From assembly GCF_019599505.1 (NCBI RefSeq), contig NZ_RKLT01000011.1:1-64000 (forward strand): a stretch of DNA of 64,000 nt, read 5' to 3'. A program made the translations under genes and the position numbers. Position 1 is the first letter of the stretch; each line of letters opens with the position of its first letter. Under the pieces are notes generated by a model, which saw only the letters and a list, made by a program, of their open reading frames with translations, did no database searches and was not told where the DNA came from. Of this stretch, positions 8,991 through 16,625 are shown piece after piece. The stretch is from Haloarcula nitratireducens. GTDB taxonomy: Archaea; Halobacteriota; Halobacteria; Halobacteriales; Haloarculaceae.

Positions 8991-9596
8991 TTAGTCGTCG
9001 GCCGCCACCTCGGCCGGGGTGGTCACCGTGAGCTGGACGTCTTGGGCGAGCGAGACAAGCGTATATACTGGTGCACGCCGCGCCCACTCGTCGATCTGGT
9101 CTTTATCGAGATCGGGACTTTCGATCTCGACTTCAGCGGTCAGGTTCTCGAAGACAGTGTCTGCTTCTCCGAGATCCTTGAGGCTGAAGAGGACGCGCGG
9201 GTCGAACTCGGTTCGGATGCGGGTCTGGAGATACTCGATGTCGACGCCGCTCGCGACGGCGTTGACGGTGATGCCGACATTGATACACGAAGCCAGCGCG
9301 GAGAGCGCTGCTTCGATTGGCTCCAGTCGGTCGGTTCCGCCGACCCAGCCGCCCGCGTCTAACACTTCTTTCCACGCGCCGTACGGAATCGTGTACTCGC
9401 GAGTCTCGCGTGCAATTGTCTCGCCGCCAAGTTCGTAGCTGTCGACCTTCGCGAGGCTGTGCGCGCATGTTCCTTCGTAGGTCGACCGGGCACCGAGTCC
9501 GAGCTGTACCTCGTCGGGGTTTTCGCCCGCGAATTCAGCGAACTCTTCGAGTGTCTCGAGATCAACGCCGTGGGTGACCTGCTGATCAGCCGCCAT
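8991..9596 (-). CDS. OsmC family redox protein
   Basis: A 201-residue OsmC/Ohr-fold protein. Members are dimeric thiol-dependent peroxidases or thioesterase-like proteins. The conserved C-terminal helix with the reactive Cys is seen as LEPIEAALSALASCINVGI (about residues 90-108), preceded by GGTDRLEP. A second Cys (GTCAHSLA, about 44) could be the partner thiol. The C-terminal part, ending VQLTVTTP, fits the family. It is the second gene of the leftward operon, two bases after DUF1059 and 15 before the methyltransferase. The setting suggests handling of oxidised or electrophilic thiol compounds, perhaps with the methyltransferase. Confidence 0.9.
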   Translation of the reverse strand: MAADQQVTHGVDLETLEEFAEFAGENPDEVQLGLGARSTYEGTCAHSLAKVDSYELGGETIARETREYTIPYGAWKEVLDAGGWVGGTDRLEPIEAALSALASCINVGITVNAVASGVDIEYLQTRIRTEFDPRVLFSLKDLGEADTVFENLTAEVEIESPDLDKDQIDEWARRAPVYTLVSLAQDVQLTVTTPAEVAADD

Positions 9597-9598
9597 CG

Positions 9599-9772
9599 TT
9601 ACACCACCTGCAGGTGGTCCGTCCGAAGTTCGTCGTCCGTGTACTCTTTTCCGTGCACCTCTTTCATGTGATTTCTAGCCAGCTCGATCGCTTCAGCTTC
9701 GTTCTCCGACTGAATGATGAATCGGCAATCAGCTGCCGCCGATTCACAGTCGAGTTTGTGTGCTTGTGCCAT
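9599..9772 (-). CDS. DUF1059 small protein
   Basis: A 57-residue protein starting at ATG 9772 (MAQAHKLDCESAAADCRFII) and ending at TAA 9599. The pattern of a Cys near residue 9, DCRFIIQSENEAEAIELA, then HMKEVHG and a Thr/Asp tail is that of DUF1059, a family of small cytosolic proteins without known function that often sit beside OsmC or redox genes. It is the first gene of the operon that continues into OsmC. It is only 58 codons and could be overlooked. A GTATTA element at 9801-9806 (bottom strand) is correctly placed to be its TATA box. Confidence 0.8.
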   Translation of the reverse strand: MAQAHKLDCESAAADCRFIIQSENEAEAIELARNHMKEVHGKEYTDDELRTDHLQVV

Positions 9773-9816
9773 GGTGGTTCAGTTGCCTTCCGGCAGGAGC
9801 TAATACGCGCTCAAAT

Positions 9817-9830
9817 GTTAGGAAGCTAAC
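9817..9830. promoter_or_regulatory. Inverted repeat upstream of the DUF1059-OsmC operon
   Basis: GTTAG-GAAG-CTAAC lies immediately upstream of the putative TATA element (9801-9806) of the operon, where an archaeal regulator could block or help recruitment of TBP and TFB. A second perfect palindrome, ATCTGCGCAGAT, lies at 9893-9904. The FilR1-type regulator encoded just beyond is the natural candidate to bind one of them. Confidence 0.38.
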
Positions 9831-10029
9831 TAGTGGTGCACCGGCGGTTGGTGACGCTGTGTCCACGTTGTGACCATCCGGCAGTCACTGACATCTGCGC
9901 AGATACTGCACAGTCGTCACCTAGTGGAAGCGAGAGCCACCGCTGGCGGAATCGCTTCTGGGCTCCATTCGTCCTCGAACAGTGAGTGCCAGTCGTGTGG
10001 CGGAATGCGAGTCTGGCAAATCCGGGTCG

Positions 10030-10839
10030 TCACTCAACGACCGTTTCGAGCGGAAGAGTTGGGGTCTGGTGCCGATAGAACTCGAATTTTGATTCCGCCC
10101 ACTCGCGAGCGTCCTCCGAGTCGGTATCGAGTAACACGCGGACCGTGACGCTATCGGGGTCATGGCCGCAGATGGCGATTCGGTGGTCGAAGATCCCGAT
10201 TCCATACGGCGGGAGATCGTCGTGCAACCGGATGGTAAGGTTGCCACTCGCCAGGGTTTCAGCAGACAGGTCTGGATAGGTCGATCGAATATATGTGGCG
10301 ACGCTCGGGGGATCGATGATCTCCGTTTGCATACCATCGATGACTCGCTGGCAGAACTCATCTCGACACGGCTCGAGGAGTGCGATATCGGACCCGACGA
10401 AACGGAATCGGTCAGTGTCCCCGATAAGGGTGCGAAATCGGTTGATTGGTGCGTACGGATTGTCGGCTTCAGCGACCGTCACAACCGCAGCGGCACACAT
10501 TTCGATGGTGAATCCGCTCTCCTCGTCCGGGAGCCACTGCCAGACGTCGCGGACTGTCCGTTCGATTTCGACTCGCTCGATTAGCTCCGCGACGGCGGCT
10601 GCAATGTATGCACCGAGGGGTGTCGCCTCGTATTGGTAGCCGTCTCTGTAAATCCAGTTGCGGCCTTCGAACTCCCGTAGTGTCCGTCGAATCGTCGACG
10701 ACGAGACACCAGCCATCTCCCAGAGTTCGGATCGGCTCCGGGGACGGACGGTCAGTGCCACAAGTGTCGGGGCCCGGTGTTCCGATCGCGCCAGATATCC
10801 AATGTCGTCGATCGGTGAGCCCTTGTTATCCGAACCCAT
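10030..10839 (-). CDS. Winged-helix regulator with FilR1-like C-terminal domain
   Basis: A 269-residue regulator. Residues 12-80 form a winged helix-turn-helix (RSRSELWEMAGVSSSTIRRT then LREFEGRNWIYRDG). The rest matches the middle/C-terminal domain of the FilR1 group of archaeal regulators (segments CRDEFCQRVIDGM, LRLHDDLPPYGIGIFDHRIA and ILLDTDSEDAREWAESKFEFYR). These proteins are thought to sense small ligands. It lies directly upstream of, and on the same strand as, the DUF1059-OsmC-methyltransferase operon, separated by about 260 bases with two palindromes, so control of that operon is likely. ATG 10839 follows an A/T-rich element (10857-10866). A GTATATATAC palindrome at 10841-10850 touches the start and could mediate autoregulation. 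Confidence 0.77.
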   Translation of the reverse strand: MGSDNKGSPIDDIGYLARSEHRAPTLVALTVRPRSRSELWEMAGVSSSTIRRTLREFEGRNWIYRDGYQYEATPLGAYIAAAVAELIERVEIERTVRDVWQWLPDEESGFTIEMCAAAVVTVAEADNPYAPINRFRTLIGDTDRFRFVGSDIALLEPCRDEFCQRVIDGMQTEIIDPPSVATYIRSTYPDLSAETLASGNLTIRLHDDLPPYGIGIFDHRIAICGHDPDSVTVRVLLDTDSEDAREWAESKFEFYRHQTPTLPLETVVE

Positions 10840-10885
10840 GGTATATATACACGCGGTTTTATAATAACCGTTCGTTCTCTAGGGG

Positions 10886-11170
10886 ATGACGTCTCACATT
10901 GAGCAGTACCGGGGGAGTGATGGTGCCCGAGACGTAATCCCAGCTCCCCGTGCCATACCAAAGGGCTCTCTCGCCGTGCTTGAAGGGATTCTGCCGAGCG
11001 TTGTCGTCAACGGACTCCTATACGTTTTGCCACCGTGGTTCGGTGTGCAGGAACTAGCCGCTACGCTTGTGTTGGCCTGTACAGTGACGGTATGGGCGGG
11101 CGTCGAACTCCGCTGGTGCGGCTACTACCTCCGTGCCCCCATTGGCAGACGGGGCGAAGACCGTCAGTAG
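10886..11170 (+). CDS. Small membrane protein, unknown
   Basis: A 94-residue frame with two hydrophobic stretches (about 34-55 and 58-76) between charged ends. It is divergent from the FilR1-type regulator; the A/T-rich element TTTTATAATAACC (10857-10869) between them is 20-30 bases from both starts and could serve both directions. No family is recognised. Moderate confidence, based on the hydrophobic segments and promoter placement. Confidence 0.42.
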   Translation: MTSHIEQYRGSDGARDVIPAPRAIPKGSLAVLEGILPSVVVNGLLYVLPPWFGVQELAATLVLACTVTVWAGVELRWCGYYLRAPIGRRGEDRQ

Positions 11171-11376
11171 ATCGAGGGGACTGCGAGCGGGCCAGTCGAA
11201 CCGGACGCCCCTAATTCCTCGCCGACTGTGAACTATCATCGACTACTCGTCTCTTCCCCGTATGATAAGGAGAGATCTCGGTGAGTGGGAGATAGTGGCC
11301 CGAGTTTGGGTCTCTCAGCGAGCGCAGAGAATTCAGGATACGCTGTCGTTGGGGCGAGAGAGGTTCTGATGAGCTA

Positions 11377-12246
11377 CTATTCTGTCTCCCTAACCGTAAT
11401 AACGGGGATCGGAGCAGATCGGACGGTCTTTTCAGCGACGCTGCCGAGCAGTATGCGATCGGTCCCACGTCTCCCTGTCGTGCCCATGGTGACGACGTGG
11501 ATGTCGTTCGCTTCGATACAGTCGAGCATTTCCGAGATGATTGGTCCATGTTCGACGTGTCGGACAGTATCTGTAACGCCGTATGTCTCCGCTTCCGAGA
11601 CGAGGTCGTCGACGGCTTCGGTCGCGGCCTGCTCGAGCTCTTGGCTTGACGTAATCGCCCGAACATCCAGACTGAGTAAGACGTCGTCAACGACGGACAA
11701 GACGTGGACAGTCGCATCGAGGGCTGCCGCAAGGGACAACCCATGCTGGGCGGCATGGGTAGCGCTCGCGCTGCCATCGGTCGGGATAAGGATGTTCTCA
11801 TAGGGAAACGTGAGCTGCTCGTCGGGTTGCATCCGAGCGGTGAGGACAGGGACTGACGACAGCCGAACGACCTTCTCGGAGACACTCCCGATGAGATGTC
11901 GTGAGATCCCCGTCCGGCCATGCGTCGGCATCACGATCACATCGTGATCGTAGCGTTCAGCGTACTCGACAATTGTCGGCGCTGGATTTCCCTGTACGAT
12001 GTCGGACTCATAGTCGACGCCGAGTGTACGCAACGTTTCTTCAGCTTCTTCGATGATCTCCTCGCCTCCCTGAACTAGTGCGTCTACGGTATTTCCTTCA
12101 ACGACGGTGACACTATCACGGGTGGTGTCGGCCACATAGAGGACATGGATCGTTGCGTCGGCCCAGTGAGCAATTTCGCCGGCATGATGGAGGATGTTCG
12201 CTGCCTCGTCGGTGCCATCGAATGGGAGCAGGATATCATCGTACAT
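11377..12246 (-). CDS. Tandem-domain universal stress protein (UspA)
   Basis: A 289-residue protein made of two UspA domains (about 1-140 and 148-289). Each has the ATP-binding loop of the family: GRTGISRHLIGSVSEK in the first and GRRGTDRILLGSVAEK in the second. The N-terminus MYDDILLPFDGTDEA and the internal PYENILIPTDGSASA are the usual domain starts, so I chose ATG 12246 over the GTG 19 codons upstream. Such proteins bind ATP as dimers and contribute to stress survival; fused pairs act as built-in dimers. It stands alone. Two further Usp genes lie at 14706 and 55960. Confidence 0.9.
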   Translation of the reverse strand: MYDDILLPFDGTDEAANILHHAGEIAHWADATIHVLYVADTTRDSVTVVEGNTVDALVQGGEEIIEEAEETLRTLGVDYESDIVQGNPAPTIVEYAERYDHDVIVMPTHGRTGISRHLIGSVSEKVVRLSSVPVLTARMQPDEQLTFPYENILIPTDGSASATHAAQHGLSLAAALDATVHVLSVVDDVLLSLDVRAITSSQELEQAATEAVDDLVSEAETYGVTDTVRHVEHGPIISEMLDCIEANDIHVVTMGTTGRRGTDRILLGSVAEKTVRSAPIPVITVRETE

Positions 12247-12364
12247 GGATGCTAGAAGTACCCACGGGTCGAATCCGCTAATTAGTTTGCCTTGGATTGA
12301 CACATGGTGAGCAGGGAGCCGAAGGCCGACGCGGCCCCTGTAACTGGGTTTTGATTCCGATTAG

Positions 12365-12544
12365 ATTGCTGTGTGGGCACTTGAACCGCTGTCGTGCCAG
12401 TCTCAGCGCGAGTTTCTCACCGCAAACCAGTCAGTGTAGGCGTCACTTGCTGGGCCTAAAGCTGATCGCTATCCGGATACTGCTCTGGAGATTGCAAGTG
12501 GAGAATTCGCCCCTGGGTTCACACAATCGGAAACGCGAAGCTAG
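12365..12544 (+). pseudogene. Decayed coding fragment
   Basis: One reading frame from 12365 to TAG 12544 looks protein-like on both sides of an in-frame stop: WALEPLSCQSQREFLTANQS before it, and KADRYPDTALEIASGEFAPG after it. No start codon is present. I do not recognise the family. The rest of 12247-12790 shows no gene; it is A/T-rich toward 12600-12740. Confidence 0.25.
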
Positions 12545-12825
12545 GATGCTCGTCTGGACGACGAGTTGAACACTACTGATTAGGACTGAATCAGTTGTTC
12601 AGTACACACATTTACGGAGTGGTTGTCCTAGACTCTATCATAAGCAACAAACCGCGTATAGAAGATCAGATAGCAGACTAACCAATATTCGGTCAATTAC
12701 CGGTATCTGTTGATTAGATTTGCACTGACCAATAGTGGTGAACATCGTCTCACCTTTTGCCGACTTCAGCCTCGGTCGCCACGAGCAGGTTATTGCGGAA
12801 GCGGCATTTCAGCAAGGTTCTGCCA

Positions 12826-13184
12826 TTGACCTCCTCCACGCCCTGAAGGACGTGGAATCCGACCATCGGATTTCCGCTGAGCATAGCGTTCGAGGTTCCA
12901 ACCCGCACTCAGAGGGAACCAGCGACACACTAGGGGAACTCTCGTTTACCTCCCTCGTAGGGCTGTGGCCCGGCCAAAGAGGCCCCATCGGAATCCGTGT
13001 CATCGCCGTGCGACCCACCGCTGGTCCGCTACCCCTTGTGGTTCGGGGGCGGCATCTCACCGATTCCGTAGCACCCCATGTTACGTGGAGCCATAGAAAA
13101 ACGATTTCGGCCGAAATCCTGACCGGCCATCGACGGCGGTTGCACCACCCAGACTACCGCTTGACCTCCGCCTGAAGACGGAGG
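12826..13184 (-). mobile_element. Two IS200/IS605 (IS1341-type) right-end relics in tandem
   Basis: On the bottom strand two right-end-like hairpins end in GGTCAA. The first is CCACG (12836-12840) pairing with CGTGG (12851-12855) around CTGAAGG, bounded by TTGAC at 12826. The second is CCTCCG (13165-13170) pairing with CGGAGG (13179-13184), bounded by TTGAC at 13161. They have the same orientation and lie 335 bases apart. The DNA between them reads like a degraded tnpB tail and guide-RNA region. No transposase is left. Part of the left segment may belong to one element and the rest to another. Confidence 0.42.
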
Positions 13185-13257
13185 TATGCGCTATCAGTCC
13201 ATATCATGGTGTCTGGTACCAAGGCTTATCCGATGCAAGTTCTTCTCTGTAGGGAGT

Positions 13258-13404
13258 ATGGGAACTCTCGAAAAAATGCCAACAAGAAATGGTCTGTGTG
13301 ACGACTGCGGAGCGGCATGCATGGTCCGCGCTTGGCCAGATGGGGAACTCCGCGCAGTCGGTAATGATGGTAAATGTGAGTGTGGCAGTCTCTCGTTTCA
13401 CTGA
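13258..13404 (+). CDS. Small Cys-rich (zinc) protein
   Basis: A 48-residue protein from ATG 13258 with CDDCGAACMV near the start and CECGS near the end, a probable four- or five-Cys zinc site. The spacer is WPDGELRAVGNDGK. A CTTATCC element at about 13224-13230 is correctly placed for a leaderless transcript. The frame extends 24 codons upstream to ATG 13186, but that portion overlaps the IS scar and has poor coding texture. No known function. Confidence 0.6.
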   Translation: MGTLEKMPTRNGLCDDCGAACMVRAWPDGELRAVGNDGKCECGSLSFH

Positions 13405-13456
13405 CTCGATTGAGTCGTCTCATCTCTGCACATTGGGCCGTTGCGGAGCTGTCTGC

Positions 13457-13897
13457 TTAGAGAATGTTGAATTTAGGACGCATACTACCGAGGAGGGGCC
13501 ACAGGCAGACTCGTGAGTACCACTGCGACACCTCCTGTGGCGTCTCTGGCACATGTGTTTTGCCCTCACGGGCCGACTGCTGTTTCGTCGACCCCATCTT
13601 GTCCATGGCGGTCATGGCCTTCTCGACGCCTTTCAGCACGAAGTACAGCGACCCGGCGATGAACCCGAAACCGACGAGCTGGCCGACGCCCGACCCGCAC
13701 ATGGCACTTCCCACTTCGCTCACGCTCTGTGCGGCCGCTACTCCTGATGTCGTTGCAGCTGTGCCCAGCAGGATCGCGACAGAGCGCACCTGCTGGAAGG
13801 ACAGCCGATCGAGAATACTTCGTTCGACCGCATCAAGACGGTCGACGAACTGCGCTGTCGTGTCCCCAAGTCTCCCGGGGAGCGATAGCTCGAACAT
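13457..13897 (-). pseudogene. Pilin-like (VirB2-type) membrane protein, probably frameshifted
   Basis: The first 105 residues are convincing: a soluble N-terminus, a hydrophobic segment ending GVAAAQSVSE like a cleaved signal, a Cys (SAMCGSG), a second membrane segment (VGFGFIAGSLYFVLKGVEKA) and a basic hinge (GSTKQQSAREGKTHV). This is the layout of the pilin-like gene at 46933-47406 of the conjugation operon. After GKTHV the frame turns into non-membrane sequence, while the next frame reads ARDATGGVAVVLTSLPVAPP before a stop, which would fit the expected last membrane segment. A single-base change near 13545 is therefore likely. It could be the remnant of a second transfer system. Confidence 0.5.
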
Positions 13898-13977
13898 GGT
13901 GCGAGAGAGGGCGCAGAATCATCGGTGGTCACAACATCTCCTGCGCCTATTCTAGGCGACACACTCACTAGCAATAA

Positions 13978-14012
13978 AGTTTGGTCCGAAAACTACCTAG
14001 TTAGTCCAAACT
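13978..14012. promoter_or_regulatory. Nested inverted repeats in a divergent intergenic region
   Basis: AGTTTGG (13978-13984) pairs with CCAAACT (14006-14012), and inside lies AACTA-CC-TAGTT (13991-14002). It sits between the bottom-strand pilin-like relic and the top-strand gene at 14047, about 35 bases ahead of that start. The symmetry suggests a protein-binding site; no assignment is possible. Confidence 0.35.
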
Positions 14013-14046
14013 ACTATGAGCATTCAAATTGAATAGTAATTTACCA

Positions 14047-14286
14047 ATGACGGCGAGACACGACGGCATCCGACCACACTATTACATCGACTACGCGCTG
14101 CATGGCGCGATCAAAGACGTCGCTGGTCGGCGAGAGATCGAAGTCTACGAGGCATACGACCTGGCCGCTCGCCTCCTCGTCGCTCTCGATGGGAGTACCG
14201 GGTACCAGCCACGCCCAGGCGAGAACGACCTCGCCGCCGTGTTTGACGACCTCTTCGGCGACCAAGCAAAGAGAGGTGAGGGTTGA
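14047..14286 (+). CDS. Small hypothetical protein
   Basis: A 79-residue acidic protein (MTARHDGIRPHYYIDYALHG, then VYEAYDLAARLLVALDGSTG). No family is recognised; the Tyr/His-rich start and the YDLAARLL helix look genuine. ATG 14047 is chosen over 14029 because it leaves the inverted repeat and A/T-rich promoter region upstream. It is followed directly by the next gene (TGA then ATG, no gap), indicating a two-gene operon. Confidence 0.5.
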   Translation: MTARHDGIRPHYYIDYALHGAIKDVAGRREIEVYEAYDLAARLLVALDGSTGYQPRPGENDLAAVFDDLFGDQAKRGEG

Positions 14287-14478
14287 ATGTCCGCCGCCGA
14301 CGTCGTTGAACTCGCAGCTCGGAGAGTCGTCGGATTCATTCTATTCATCGGCGTACTCCTCGTTTCGGTCGCTATTCCGTTGTTCGCCTTCGAAACCTTG
14401 ACGCCCAAATTTGTCGGGCTTATCGTGGCGATTCTGTTCTCACGGTGGGTCGGCCGCCGTCTCATCGGTCTCGAGTAA
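14287..14478 (+). CDS. Small two-span membrane protein
   Basis: A 63-residue membrane protein with two hydrophobic segments (VVGFILFIGVLLVSVAIPLF and FVGLIVAILFSRWVG) and a basic C-terminus. It starts on the base after the stop of the previous gene, so the two are probably co-translated. No family or motif is recognised. Small hydrophobic proteins next to small soluble partners are common in haloarchaeal plasmids; function unknown. Confidence 0.52.
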   Translation: MSAADVVELAARRVVGFILFIGVLLVSVAIPLFAFETLTPKFVGLIVAILFSRWVGRRLIGLE

Positions 14479-14518
14479 CCGACCCATACGCTTTTCAGGC
14501 ATGCTGTCTCAGCTAGCG

Positions 14519-14701
14519 ATGGTCCGCGTCGCCTACATGCGAGAGAGGGCGCAGACCACCGCGTCCCGTGGTCACAACCGGGACGCTCCTTTCACTCTTG
14601 ACGGCGAGAGGGACGACGACAAGCCCAAGTCAACGTCAACGTGGGGAGACGGCTCACAGAGAGATCTCGTCTTGGACGCCTATTCCGCCCTGGAACAGTA
14701 G
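14519..14701 (+). CDS. Short ORF with a duplicated upstream segment
   Basis: A 60-codon frame (MVRVAYMRERAQTTASRGHN, then an acidic middle and SQRDLVLDAYSALEQ). The composition is haloarchaeal, but there is no family match. Bases 14539-14555 repeat exactly 13901-13917, and a further GTGGTCACAAC is shared downstream of each copy, so the region is partly a duplication. It may be a real small gene or chance coding around a repeat. Confidence 0.3.
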   Translation: MVRVAYMRERAQTTASRGHNRDAPFTLDGERDDDKPKSTSTWGDGSQRDLVLDAYSALEQ

Positions 14702-14705
14702 AGCA

Positions 14706-15185
14706 TCACCGATCGAAACCAATCAGTTCCTCAATTTCCTCCGTCAGTGCCTCTTGATCGCCGATATGCACGGTCAGAACGGGAATTGGTGAGAGGCGAA
14801 CCACTTTTTCTGCCACACTCCCGAGTAGATAGCGTTCGAATCCGGTCTTCCCACGGGTGCCCATCACGATGAGATCGATATCGTTCTCCATCGCGTAGGT
14901 AATGATGACGACGGCGGGGTCGCCCCACCGGACCTCTTGGACGGCTTCACACTCCGCCTCGGTAACCTGTTCCGCAACTGCCCGAGTAGCGTCATACCCG
15001 TCGCTTTCCAATGCCGAGTTCACTTGGTCTCGTGCATCGTCGGGGACTGACATATACGCACGCTCGTCCACAACATACAGTGAATGCACCCGTCCCCCAG
15101 ACCCCTCCGCAATACCAAGGGCCTGGTCTGTAACCTGCTCCATCCCGCTGCTGCCATCTGTCGGAATCAGAATTTCGTCGTACAT
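14706..15185 (-). CDS. Universal stress protein (UspA), single domain
   Basis: A 159-residue single UspA domain. It starts MYDEILIPTDGSSGMEQ and carries the nucleotide-binding loop GKTGFERYLLGSVAEK followed by SPIPVLTVH, all standard for ATP-binding members. It should form a homodimer in the cytosol and act in stress tolerance. ATG 15185 is the conserved start; the nine codons before it in the frame are not conserved in the family. It is convergent with the short frame at 14519-14701, four bases apart. It is similar in loop sequence to the second domain of the tandem Usp at 11377. Confidence 0.9.
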   Translation of the reverse strand: MYDEILIPTDGSSGMEQVTDQALGIAEGSGGRVHSLYVVDERAYMSVPDDARDQVNSALESDGYDATRAVAEQVTEAECEAVQEVRWGDPAVVIITYAMENDIDLIVMGTRGKTGFERYLLGSVAEKVVRLSPIPVLTVHIGDQEALTEEIEELIGFDR

Positions 15186-15380
15186 ATCTAATTGAAGCAC
15201 CCATTGACGCATAAGGATAGGGACAGATTGGCCGTCCTACGTAGGCAGGGCAAGTTAGAATTCTCGACGATAGAATCACGATTGCAGCAGATGCATTCAG
15301 ACCATCTCACCGGGATCCTACTGAGCGGTGCAGACGTCCGCCAGTTCTATGTATCTCAGCGGTTTAGTTGAGCATGTAGT

Positions 15381-15506
15381 ATGCTACCATATACCTCAAA
15401 AACCGATCGGTCGGCCTTCGAGCGTGTCCGTGATGCGATACTCAACCGCAAAGATCCGGAATCCGAGGATAATCCAACTGACCCGGGAGCACCGACACCT
15501 GGCTGA
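15381..15506 (+). CDS. Possible 41-residue acidic protein
   Basis: ATG 15381 opens a frame (MLPYTSKTDRSAFERVRDAI, then an Asp, Glu and Pro rich tail) ending at TGA 15504. The helix and the acidic tail look like real haloarchaeal coding sequence, perhaps a tiny gene or the remnant of a C-terminus. An in-frame stop lies just upstream. No family match. Confidence 0.3.
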   Translation: MLPYTSKTDRSAFERVRDAILNRKDPESEDNPTDPGAPTPG

Positions 15507-16625
15507 CTAGTAGAAGCCTCAGCTAACATTCTTCGGATTTCGTTGGCGCGCTTCCACTGTCTGCTGATCAGAGCCCAGAGCGACTCAAGGCGTAGGGCAG
15601 ACAAGAAGGCGGGAGACACCGGGTTTCCGGTGAACGACACCGAAGGGCTGGCGGCCAGGCGCAAACGTCGAGAAATTGGTGTGTGAGCGGCGTGGGACTG
15701 ACAGACTGGCTTGATTTGTGTAGTTTCCTCGTGTTATCGTATGCAACGGCAGCAGCCGCTGCTGGGCGGCTATGAGAGTTGGAGAGATGCCGGGAACAGT
15801 AGTCCCGAATGGTGCACCGATTGAGATGCGGATACGAGAAAATTTCTATGAGCGTGTACCTCATTTCCAGACGAGAAGAGCGACGAGACTCTGACTAGAT
15901 TCTGCTGTAGAGAGTCAAGTTCCTACAGATTAACAGAGATTGTTCGGAGAAAGGCGAGCAACGCTATTTCGGTGATAATTGACAGCACTAACACGCGTAC
16001 CGCTGAAATTTTCTAGAGATAGCGAATCGGAATAACTAGATTCGGATTGACGATAACGGTGAGGCATGACCAGCACACCTTGAAAGCCCCACGCCGCTGG
16101 CGGTCGCTCAGCGACATCTCCTCACTGCGCTCGGAGAGGGGTCGCTGACCCGACCACGCAGCGCGCCAGCGCCGTGCCCCTTTCAGTCCCACCCGACCAC
16201 ACCAGCAGAACCCTTGGGGCCGCCCTCCCTCGCCGGAACGAGGACGTTCGCTTCGCTCACTGTGTTCCGGGCGCGGCGAAGCCGTGCCGGGCTTTCACCC
16301 ATCCGGCACTCGGGCGGCCCCGCGGGATGCTCACGGAACCGCAACCGCTCAAGATGTCCCCCGCCGTCGAGGGTATCCCACCCACCTGCATTTATATACT
16401 AACTCCGTCTAAACTCGGAGTCGTAAAACTCCCTTTGAGCAACTCTATACCTATCTTATTCCACTTGAAGCAACCCCACCTAGTCGTTGGTTTTAAGTAC
16501 CATGCACCCGTGTCCTTATATACGGAAAGACACGACACGCGGCGCTCACGAAGGCAGTTTCACGCCGCAGGAAATCGGGTGTTGTAGCACCCGACAAGTG
16601 TCTTTCTGTAGGACTGCGAAAGACA
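15507..16625. other. Long non-coding region with GC-rich palindromic blocks
   Basis: No supported gene. The part 15507-16040 is mixed, with a short hairpin ACCGGGTTTCCGGT near 15619. The part 16070-16390 is very GC-rich with many local inverted motifs (for example CGCTCAGCGAC, GCGCTCGGAGAG and GGGTCGCTGACCC). The part 16390-16620 turns A/T-rich and contains TTTATATACTAA near 16391 and TTATATACGG near 16515 ahead of the OB-fold gene. Similar GC-rich blocks recur at 17673-18110, 20033-20230 and 21270-21350, which suggests a repeated non-coding module rather than random DNA. Confidence 0.4.

Noticed and set aside
15356..15664. 102-codon bottom-strand frame in the intergenic region
   Set aside because: A helical stretch (LWALISRQWKRANEIRRML) is intriguing, but the rest is not conserved-looking and the start and promoter are absent.
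16174..16587. 137-codon frame in the GC-rich region before the OB-fold gene
   Set aside because: Composition-driven, rich in Pro, Arg and Ser, no conserved pattern, and crosses the A/T-rich promoter.
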